A stretch of DNA of 64,000 bases, taken from NCBI RefSeq assembly GCF_010747415.1, contig NZ_JAAGNZ010000003.1, positions 1 to 64,000 on the forward strand. Direction: 5' to 3'. Positions 45,564 to 52,291 of this stretch are shown here, piece after piece. The stretch's first letter is position 1, and the number at the start of each line of letters is the position of its first letter. The notes beneath the pieces were generated by a model. It was not told where the DNA came from. It was given only the letters and a program-made list of their open reading frames with translations, and ran no database searches. Origin of the DNA: Spirosoma agri. Lineage in GTDB: Bacteria; Bacteroidota; Bacteroidia; Cytophagales; Spirosomataceae. The translations under genes were made by a program, and so were the position numbers.

Positions 45564-45974
45564 ACGAATAACGTTTTTGGAAAGATCGCCTATTTTACTG
45601 TGAATTCTTAGGGAGTAGGTAATCCACAAGCCAATCAACTGATTCGGCGTACGGGTCAGGAAACTAAGGGGTAGGTTATCTCCGTAACCAGGTTGTCCCG
45701 GAGCGGAGGGATCTACTGCTCGTTTAGTTGGCGGTGGGCATTTTCGTCGTCTGAGGTTTAGTTAACCAGTTGAGCGTTCTGGCCCCACTCAATGCCAATG
45801 ATAACGATAAGGTCCGTCGGCAGGCAATCATGAGCTGAGCATGCTTAAAGCAAGAAAGGCATCATGGTTGCCCATATTTTCTTAATACGCTGTTTTTGTT
45901 TGATAATTTGCCCTGCTTTGCCCGAGATAATATAGTAGCCGGAAAAGCAAAAGCTAGATTCGATCAAGTGAAAA
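45564..45974. other. Non-coding or decayed stretch
   Basis: This segment holds the upstream region of the ABM-like gene and AT-rich sequence with no frame I can assign. Confidence 0.4.
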
Positions 45975-46229
45975 TTAGTAACCGTTCAGCGCTTGAATTT
46001 GTCTATCTAGCCCAATCAATAGCTCATCCCTAAACTCCTTCAGTTGCTCGACCGTCGTTAGGGCATTCGAACGCCGACCGTCTTTCAGCGGCTTACCCTC
46101 AACAAGTATTCTACCGGTATACAAGAGTCCACTACTATCAGGCCTAGTAACAAACTTAGAGCGTGTTGGGGAATTGAGAAAGGTTGAGAGTCGTGCCAAC
46201 TTTGTATCGACCGCCCGGCGGCCCGGCAA
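45975..46229 (-). pseudogene. Unknown gene fragment behind a hairpin unit
   Basis: An open frame of about 84 codons ends at 45975 with ...LLIGLDRQIQALNGY. Its first six codons (TTG start at 46229) are made of the hairpin unit at 46211-46226, so the true beginning is unknown or lost. The rest is a mixed basic-acidic sequence with no motif I recognise. It may be the end of a gene truncated by the IS110 remnant. Confidence 0.35.
46211..46226 (+). repeat. 16-nt hairpin unit E
   Basis: Reads CCGC-CCGG-CGGC-CCGG: a 4-bp stem and a 4-nt loop after a 4-nt leader. Identical to unit F and, except for the leader base, to unit G. Its pre-insertion sequence is not known. Confidence 0.75.
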
Positions 46230-46284
46230 GCAGCAAAGTAATGACCAAACAGTTTTCTAAACTGAGCGCCCCGATTTCTATGGA

Positions 46285-46520
46285 TTAAACAAGGGAAAGG
46301 GAATAAGATTTGTCATATTTTTCGCCCCGATTAACCACTGCGTACACTCGATGGATCAGTTTATAAAGAACCGCATTGAGAACTAACATCTTGTTCTTGC
46401 CTTCTGCTACTTTTCGCTGATAATACGTCTGTAGCTCACCGCTCACTTGAATAGCCGACATCGCGCCTAAATGAAATAATGACTTGAGCCGCTTTTGTGC
46501 CTGGTGACTCACTCGGGTCC
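46285..46520 (-). pseudogene. IS110-family transposase, C-terminal fragment
   Basis: About 78 codons read RTRVSHQAQKRLKSLFHLGA, then a LQTYYQRKVAEGKNKMLVLN segment and an ending RGEKYDKSYSL. This is the C-terminal Transposase_20 end of IS110/IS1111 transposases. The match stops at the hairpin unit at 46523, beyond which the other strand carries the start of a second IS110 copy. The N-terminal catalytic DEDD domain is missing. Confidence 0.8.
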
Positions 46521-46522
46521 TA

Positions 46523-46538
46523 CCGCCCGGCGGCCCGG
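46523..46538 (+). repeat. 16-nt hairpin unit F
   Basis: Reads CCGC-CCGG-CGGC-CCGG and lies exactly at the junction of two oppositely oriented IS110 fragments. Confidence 0.75.
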
Positions 46539-46645
46539 TTCGTTTTCCCATTTGGTTAGAAAGCAGTCTGCAAATCAAAAGGGCGGGCGGTCTGCAACGA
46601 GGCAAAACCGACAGCATTGATGCCCAGCGGATCGCTGAATATGCC

Positions 46646-46661
46646 CGCTCGGGCGGCCCCG
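46646..46661 (+). repeat. 16-nt hairpin unit H (in IS110)
   Basis: Reads CGCT-CGGG-CGGC-CCCG between the codons for AEYA and YRFQDQ. Removing it restores AEYAYRFQDQ. Confidence 0.85.
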
Positions 46662-47038
46662 TATCGCTTTCAGGATCAGATACGTCTCTGGGAGCTGCCC
46701 CGCGCCGTTGTGCAGCAGTTGGCCATGTTCAGCGCAGCCCGCCAGCGGCTGATCGCGGTTTATAGTCAGTTGGCAGGTCCTTTGGCTGAACAGCAGGGGT
46801 TCATCAACCCTACCTTTCAAAAACAACTTCTGAAGGGTTGCCAGGCGTCGCTGGTCGCCATCGAGAAAGACCGCAAGGCGGTTGACAAAGATATCGACCA
46901 ACTCGTTGAAGGGGACAATCAGCTTAAAGAGCTTTTTGGTCTGATTACCTCTATTCCCGGTATTGGTCCGGCTACAGCCACCGAGGTGGTGATCGCCACG
47001 AATGAGATGCAAACCATTACTGATCCTAAAAAAATGGC

Positions 47039-47054
47039 GGCATCGGCCATCCGA
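47039..47054 (+). repeat. 16-nt hairpin unit I (in IS110)
   Basis: Reads GGCA-TCGG-CCAT-CCGA. Removing it restores KMACHAGVAPF, the conserved Transposase_20 segment. The leader and loop differ from the other units. Confidence 0.75.
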
Positions 47055-47547
47055 CTGCCATGCTGGTGTTGCCCCCTTCGACTACAAGTCTGGCACCAGT
47101 GTACGGGGTAGGCCTGGTGCTAGCCACCATGCTCGTAAGCGACTCAACTCTCTTTTTCACTGAGCGGCCATGTCCTCGATTCGCGTCCAGGGCGAGTGGC
47201 AGGACTACTACCAGCGCAAAGTCAAAGAAGGCAAGAACAAAATGCTGGTCCTGAACGCGGTGCGCAACAAGCTGATCCATTGTATTTATGCCGTTGTCAA
47301 GCGGGGGTGAAAACTATGACGAAAACTATGTGTCACCGCTTGCATAAACCGTATAAATCGGCCCGGTTTGACCAGTTGAAGCAGGATGGTACTTTTGAGC
47401 GAATCAATACTGCTTTAAATCAATTAGACCAGAAACGAGTCGGTAGAGAATCGCATCCGTCTGTTTTATGTATTGATGCTCAAAGTGTTAAGCTAAATCC
47501 AATGATTTGCGTATACCGAGGTATGGACGTCAACAAACGAGTCAATG

Positions 47548-47563
47548 CGGGGCCGCCCGTGCG
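47548..47563 (-). repeat. 16-nt hairpin unit C (in IS5)
   Basis: On the minus strand it reads CGCA-CGGG-CGGC-CCCG, one base different from unit B. Removing it restores VNGRKREFVVDT, the hallmark segment of IS5 transposases. Confidence 0.85.
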
Positions 47564-47766
47564 GGCGAAAGCGAGAGTTTGTCGTCGACACCGATGGCCG
47601 CCTGTGGGTGGTGGCTGTGCATGCCGCGCATGAAGCCGAATGTCCAGCGGCTGTCCCTTTAATCGGCACTGTACTCTGGCGGACTGGGGAGCGGCTGGCG
47701 AAGGTCTATGGCGATCAGGCTTACAACGGGGTATTTGCCAAAGCATTAGCTGAGTGGAGCATTGAT

Positions 47767-47782
47767 CGCACCGGCGACCCGG
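47767..47782 (+). repeat. 16-nt hairpin unit A (in IS5)
   Basis: Reads CGCA-CCGG-CGAC-CCGG after ATTGAT and before TTCGAG. Removing it restores SIDFEKASRPESARGF. Confidence 0.85.
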
Positions 47783-47872
47783 TTCGAGAAAGCTTCACGT
47801 CCCGAATCGGCCCGAGGCTTTGTGCCTGTAGCCAAGCGCTGGGTGGTCGAACGGAGCATTGCGTGGACTAAT

Positions 47873-47888
47873 CGCACGGGCGACCCCG
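47873..47888 (+). repeat. 16-nt hairpin unit B (in IS5)
   Basis: Reads CGCA-CGGG-CGAC-CCCG after ACTAAT and before TTCTTT. Removing it restores AWTNFFLRVVKDYE. Confidence 0.85.
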
Positions 47889-48126
47889 TTCTTTCTTCGA
47901 GTCGTCAAAGATTATGAGTATACGCTATTATCTATGGTGAGTTGGCTGTATTTAGTCAACGTGCAGATCATGCTACAGCGGATTTGATTCGCTCACCAAC
48001 TATAATTTCTCAACACGTCCTTATACTTAGGTTTAGCTTCCTTACTGAAATCGAATTGTAAACAATCGCGTACGGCCTGAAGTTAAATAAAGCACCAGAC
48101 GAAAATCCTATTTCCTCGAAGTATCT

Positions 48127-48384
48127 ATGAACCAGCAACCCTTGCCACAACCAACAACCGATCTATTGATCCATCAAACAGATGAGTTCAAGGAGGTGAT
48201 CGGAGAACAAGACCCCGTTGGGGAAGAGGGAATTGTCAAGAATATAGATGAGCTGAAGGAGCTAATCGTGGAAGGCAAAAACAATCTGGTAGACGAACAC
48301 GGAGTTCCCCTCACTACAGATGTTTTGAAAGAGTTAGTTGATCCCGATAGCTCTTTGGGTACCCCCCAAGCCATTCCTTCATAA
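48127..48384 (+). CDS. Small acidic hypothetical protein
   Basis: This 85-residue frame lies between the IS5 and IS3 remnants. It is rich in Glu, Asp and Leu, with a repeated pattern of the type (I/V)DELKELIVEG and DVLKELVDPD, and has no signal peptide. The repeated helical pattern suggests a coding sequence, but I do not recognise a family. It ends 36 bases before the IS3 boundary. Confidence 0.4.
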   Translation: MNQQPLPQPTTDLLIHQTDEFKEVIGEQDPVGEEGIVKNIDELKELIVEGKNNLVDEHGVPLTTDVLKELVDPDSSLGTPQAIPS

Positions 48385-48450
48385 GTCAGTTCCGGTTGCA
48401 TTATGCTAACAGGCCTGATATGGACTTGCAACAATATGCTGGACAAAAAC

Positions 48451-49663
48451 TTAAGCGACACATTGAAAATGCACTCTACTATATTCAAAGGGTGAAAGGT
48501 ATCCCAGTACGGAATGCCTTCGTTGTCGGTTGTACCAGATCTCAATGTATTCAAATATTGACCGCTCGGCCGCTTTTCTGGTTGTAAACTCCTGCTGGTA
48601 AACCAATTCTGATTTTAGGGTCTTGAAAAAACTTTCCGCCACCGCGTTATCCCATCGGACCGCCGACGCGGCAGTTTCCTCTTCCACTCCTACTTTGCAA
48701 GACCAACGGGCTGCTTTTCAACAGTTTGGCAAATGCATAACAGGCATATTGAACTCCTCGGTCAGAATGAAAAATTAACTCATCAGTAATGGGCCTATTC
48801 TTGAGAGCCATTCGCCAGGCAGGAATGGTGGTGTCGACAGCCTTCATTGACTCGCTCAATGCCCAACCAATGACTTTCCGATCATACAAATCCATAACGA
48901 TTGTCAGGTAGACACAGCCCTCAGCAGTATGAATGTAAGTGAGGTCAGATACCCAGCTTCGTCAGGGTAGGACCGGACTGAAATTGCGATTCAGATGATT
49001 GTTTGCCACTGGATACGAATGCTTAGAATCGGTCGTATTAACCACATATCTCTTTTGAATAACACTCTTGATACGCGCTCTTCTCATTAATCTGGCCACG
49101 CGGGGTCGTGAAACCTTTAGGCCCTGCTCGGTCAGGTCCTTCGTGATCCTTGGACTACCGTACCGACCTTTACTATTAGAAAATGAAACCTTTATCTGTT
49201 CCGTAATGGCCTTGTTGTCTTGTGCCCTTTTACTGGGTCGCTCTTCCAGCCAAAAGTAATACCCGCTCCGACTCACGTTCAGTACTTGACACATCCTCTC
49301 AACGGAGAATTCAGCTCGGTGCGCTTTTATGAATTCAAATATTTCCCACGGTCCGCCGCGCGGTCGTTCTTGGAGAAGATGCTGACCGCCTTTTTTAGGA
49401 TATCGCGTCGCTTCGGCGATCCGATCTAACTCGGCTTGCTTGAGTTGTTTTTTCAGGCGCAAAATTTCCTGCTGTTCTTGGCTGACTTGAGGGTGCGTAC
49501 TGATTGTGGTGCCGGTAGGAGTTAATCGCTCTCGACGCCATCGGGTCAGAATGTGCGGGGTAATGCCTAACTCTTCAGCGGTCGCTTTTAAAGAGCCTTT
49601 AACCACCGACAGCTCGACAGCCATCGTTTTAAATTTATCGTCGTACTGCCTCCTGGTTTTCAT
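48451..49663 (-). pseudogene. IS3-family transposase, orfA-orfB in one frame, broken
   Basis: From ATG 49663 the product has the HTH domain (GSLKATAEELGIT), a leucine-rich helix, then the HTH_21 segment (RAEFSVERMCQVLNVSRSGYY) and the rve integrase core with MDLYDRKVIGWA and IFHSDRGVQYA (Asp), ending FFKTLKSELVYQQ and YNRQRRHSVLGYLSP. It is broken by a TGA at 48962-48964 and by the hairpin unit at 48655-48670. OrfA and OrfB are joined without a -1 shift, although an A6G slippery site remains near the junction. Confidence 0.85.
48655..48670 (-). repeat. 16-nt hairpin unit D (in IS3)
   Basis: On the coding strand it reads CGCG-TCGG-CGGT-CCGA between the codons for GNC and WDNA. Removing it restores GNCWDNAVAESFF, the signature segment of IS3 OrfB, which shows it is an insertion. 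Confidence 0.9.
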
Positions 49664-49664
49664 G

Positions 49665-49679
49665 CCGGGCCGCCGGGCG
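49665..49679 (-). repeat. 15-nt hairpin unit G (before the IS3 start codon)
   Basis: On the coding strand it reads CGC-CCGG-CGGC-CCGG directly before the transposase ATG. The homologous mini-IS3 at 5080-5090 lacks it and reads GTGAACCATGAAAACC, which is direct evidence of insertion. The boundary is uncertain by one or two bases. Confidence 0.85.
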
Positions 49680-49734
49680 GTTCACTAAGTTAGATCATGC
49701 TTAACTTAATGTCCAGTCAAATGTAGCAGGTCCA

Positions 49735-50041
49735 ACGTTTATAATCATGAGAACGGGTATGAGTACAATTTGATAAGCTATTTTAACAGTGACATGGACG
49801 CGAGACTGATCTATCAGAATCTTAATCCAGCAACAACAGACTATAAAAACAGCCTAGGTTAACATAAAACCACTTATATAACAGGTTTAAGCATGACTTA
49901 ATATAATATTTTCAAGTATATCTTTAACTATTTTTTAACTAATGCTCTTGGTAAAGAATTTACCTTGCTTACCTATTATCTACCTAGTTAGCAGCCAGTT
50001 TTGATGGCAACAGTTGTTAAATCTAGTTAATCTAATAACCA
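49735..50041. other. AT-rich intergenic region
   Basis: This 307-base AT-rich stretch lies upstream of the 50042 gene and probably holds its promoter. No box or repeat is clear enough to name. Confidence 0.4.
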
Positions 50042-50770
50042 ATGGAAAGATGGTTGAGTCGAGTCGTATTGAGTAGCCTAGCTATGGCCTTACTGATCCC
50101 CAGTTATGGACAATTAGGCACGGGTGGAGTGGTGTCTCAAGACCAAAAAGGGAATGTATTCACTACTTTTTTGGTCTCTACAACTTATACAGGTAAAGCT
50201 ATATCAACGATCCGATACTTAGGCTCTCCTTTTTTAGGAACCAATGTTTGGCACCAAGGCAGTCTGCAATTTCCAAATGGGCATCAACTAGCAGGTAAAC
50301 TATCCTACAATCTCATCACAGGAACTATCTTTTTTCAGACTAGCGATTCATTAGAAACCTATCCTGTAGTGCCTGATGAATTTATCTTAGAAGGGCGCAA
50401 GTTTATTGGTATTTCTCACAATGATTTAGGTATATGGCAAATGGCCTATTATCAGGTGGTGTATGATGGGCAAACTAAACTTCTGCGTCGGTACCAAGAA
50501 AGGCTTCAGCCCATTTCTCGCTCCGTGTATCCGATGGGAATGCCAAGTGATGAGAAATTCGATGGACGGTACATCATCTCAGAAGAGCTCTATGTAAAGC
50601 GAGTTGGTAACTCGCCAAAGATAATTCAACTCACTCAGGAATCACTGCGAAAAGCGTTACCCGATGCCCCATCTGACTTACTCACTTCTGAAACAACGAC
50701 AGACCTGACACAAGCTAAATTAATTGCACTTATTACCGCTTATGACAGTCGTAAGTTAGCCAATTATTAA
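50042..50770 (+). CDS. Secreted hypothetical protein
   Basis: The 242-residue protein starts with a signal peptide (about 1-23, ending SYGQ) and continues with beta-rich sequence. Segments such as WHQGSLQFPNGHQLAGKLSY and GTIFFQTSDS suggest an antiparallel beta protein that could face the periplasm or outer membrane. No Cys follows the signal, so it is not a typical lipoprotein. I do not recognise a family. The gene is more AT-rich than the 16-43 kb cluster. Confidence 0.7.
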   Translation: MERWLSRVVLSSLAMALLIPSYGQLGTGGVVSQDQKGNVFTTFLVSTTYTGKAISTIRYLGSPFLGTNVWHQGSLQFPNGHQLAGKLSYNLITGTIFFQTSDSLETYPVVPDEFILEGRKFIGISHNDLGIWQMAYYQVVYDGQTKLLRRYQERLQPISRSVYPMGMPSDEKFDGRYIISEELYVKRVGNSPKIIQLTQESLRKALPDAPSDLLTSETTTDLTQAKLIALITAYDSRKLANY

Positions 50771-50776
50771 CCAATG

Positions 50777-50819
50777 CAAATTTGACTTATTTCTATAAAT
50801 TTAGGAGAGGTCAAATTTG
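50777..50819 (+). terminator. Possible hairpin terminator
   Basis: A 10-bp inverted repeat (50777-50786 and 50810-50819, arm CAAATTTGAC) starts seven bases after the stop of the 50042 gene. The stem is AT-rich and the loop long, so termination is only possible. Confidence 0.45.
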
Positions 50820-50969
50820 TAGTTTATTACTATAATATCTTTACATAAAAATAGTTATGCAACGAGTCTGGGAATAGTGATAAAAGTTACTTAATTGTGC
50901 CGCCTAATGAATCAGTATTATTCTGATATTTAAGGCCTTATACTTGTCTATCTCTAAAACCCCTACGCT

Positions 50970-51287
50970 ATGAAACTCAAGCGCGCTATTCTAGCTGTCT
51001 TACTGGGTTGTTTTACTTTTATCTTTATCAGCTGTAGTAAGGTTAGTAATGCTATTCCTCCATCACCGACTACCAGTAAATTTCTAAAAGGAGCTGATGG
51101 ACCACCGCTATGGATAGTTGATAATGTTGAGAAGGGTTATCTAGACGATAATAGAGGCAAGCTCAAAATAAGTCCCAAACAAATTGAAAGTATAACCGTT
51201 TTGTCGCCAGCATCAACCGACAATTTAGTTAGCCGGTTTGGCGAAAGAGGAAAAAATGGGGTAGTGCTTGTAACAACAAAAAAGTAG
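50970..51287 (+). CDS. Lipoprotein with a TonB-plug-like C-terminus
   Basis: This 105-residue protein has a lipoprotein signal (lipobox ISCS at about residues 20-23). Its last 50 residues read ISPKQIESITVLSPASTDNL and then RFGERGKNGVVLVTTKK. This matches the segment of SusC-type TonB receptor plugs in which IESI.VLKDAS is followed by G.RGANGVVLITTK. No barrel follows, and the frame has a normal stop. Stand-alone plug-like domains occur in Bacteroidota signalling and peptidase proteins; here it is an isolated small lipoprotein of unknown role. Confidence 0.7.
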   Translation: MKLKRAILAVLLGCFTFIFISCSKVSNAIPPSPTTSKFLKGADGPPLWIVDNVEKGYLDDNRGKLKISPKQIESITVLSPASTDNLVSRFGERGKNGVVLVTTKK

Positions 51288-51388
51288 TTCAATACAGATA
51301 ATTATTGAGCAACTATTCTACGTAGAGTACAAAATCAATTCGCAATTTTGACGAGTTTATTTTGTACTTTTTTCGTTTTTGTTGTATA

Positions 51389-51428
51389 GCTGATGTTATG
51401 TTAATGAAGCTGATGTTATGCTAATGAA
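51389..51428 (+). repeat. Two tandem 20-bp repeats
   Basis: Copies at 51389-51408 and 51409-51428 differ at one base (GCTGATGTTATG then T or C). They lie between convergent small lipoprotein genes. Confidence 0.7.
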
Positions 51429-51485
51429 TTAGATCTTGAACTCAACAGATACTATAGGGTGCTCCAAAATAAGAATTATACTAAA

Positions 51486-51809
51486 TTACCTATTTCTGAT
51501 TGAGGTGATACTAATCCGATTTCGAACTTGACTACATATGCCACTTAATTGCTGGCGCTCGTACTTTAACCAAACAGTCGTGGTAAGAGTCTCGAAGGAA
51601 ACAGGAAGTTGATCGGCTTGGAAAGTGTCCTTACCAATTTGAATTTGATAAGGACTACAACAAGCACAATCGGCTAAGGACGACAGATCTAGCTTAGTAA
51701 TCACTGCGGCCACTTCATTTGGCTGGCCATAACTGGCCAAATCTAGTTCACCTTTTTGGCAGGCTGTAAGCGCAGTCCATAGCAACATCGACAACAGCAG
51801 AGTCTTCAT
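51486..51809 (-). CDS. Small lipoprotein, hypothetical
   Basis: This 107-residue protein starts MKTLLLSMLLWTALTACQKG with a clear lipobox (LTAC). The mature part holds a cluster of cysteines (DCACCSPYQ) and beta-strand segments such as TTTVWLKYE. The Cys cluster might bind metal or form disulfides. No family is recognised. It is the first of a series of small exported proteins on this strand. Confidence 0.7.
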   Translation of the reverse strand: MKTLLLSMLLWTALTACQKGELDLASYGQPNEVAAVITKLDLSSLADCACCSPYQIQIGKDTFQADQLPVSFETLTTTVWLKYERQQLSGICSQVRNRISITSIRNR

Positions 51810-52291
51810 ACATTGCAGTTTTCCATAATGACCTTTAACAAGTCAATTTGGTTGGAGTCACTACTGTTTTCTTGTTATATAAGTGGCATTATGATAACTA
51901 ATTCCTAAAAATACAACTTAAAATAGAAAATGTACTACATTGTTAATAACGAGTACTACTGGGAATTTTCACGCCGTTGGGTGCAACTGTGAAGTAACCT
52001 CAGTAAGATCTACGATGTGTTCTCCCTCAACGGCTACCTTCAAAAACCAATCTCAGTAAACCCTCCTGCTTGAGACGACAGAGTCTTCATACATCTGCTT
52101 CAAGAGATGGGCGTTTAAATGGACAATTTTTTAGTTGTGCCTGGATTTTGTGGTTTTAATAACTGTCAACCCTATTCCGTAGCATACGAAAAAGTCCCCA
52201 TATACAACATACGGGGACTTTTTCGTTTAGAACTAATGCCGCTCATGGGCTGAAAGAGACCACTGATTAGGCCGGATAAATCCGGAAGCCC
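51810..52291. other. Intergenic region with a terminator
   Basis: This 480-base gap holds the upstream region of the small lipoprotein and the terminator of the metalloprotease gene at 52187-52225. Nothing else is recognised. Confidence 0.45.
52187..52225 (-). terminator. Strong intrinsic terminator of the metalloprotease gene
   Basis: A perfect 13-bp stem (arms 52187-52199 and 52213-52225, core AAAGTCCCC) with a 13-nt loop includes T-runs on both strands. It starts about 67 bases after the stop of the 52292-55621 gene and could work in both directions. Confidence 0.85.

Larger units (their letters stand above)
46541..47347 (+). pseudogene. IS110-family transposase carrying two hairpin units
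   Basis: The translation runs FPIWLESSLQIK, RGKTDSIDAQRIAEYA, a helical middle, and LITSIPGIGPATATEVV (Transposase_20), then HAGVAPFDYKSGTS and the typical C-terminal YYQRKVKEGKNKMLVLNAV. The frame is broken by 16-nt units at 46646-46661 and 47039-47054, a TGA near 47150 and an extra G near 47308. With the two units removed the frame reads through from 46541 to the TGA. IS110 enzymes use a DEDD active site and a bridge RNA; the N-terminal Asp region is missing here. Confidence 0.8.
47348..47987 (+). pseudogene. IS5-family transposase fragment carrying three hairpin units
   Basis: The sequence encodes the catalytic part of an IS5-type DDE transposase: DGTFERINTALNQ, CIDAQSVK (first Asp), GRKREFVVDTDG, VYGDQAYNGV (second Asp) and KRWVVERSIAWTN (Glu). 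Three 16-nt units at 47548, 47767 and 47873 shift the frame. With all three removed, every codon from about 47351 to the TGA at 47985-47987 is open and in family register, with no other defect seen. The N-terminal domain is missing where the fragment abuts the IS110 end. Confidence 0.85.
48421..49734 (-). mobile_element. IS3-family element (full length, dead)
   Basis: The left terminus (49710-49734) is identical to the ends of the mini-IS3 at 5031-5571, and the right terminus (48421-48445) matches it imperfectly, at 19 of 25 positions. The 1314-bp length is normal for IS3. No target duplication is visible. The transposase is broken, so the copy is not autonomous. Confidence 0.85.
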
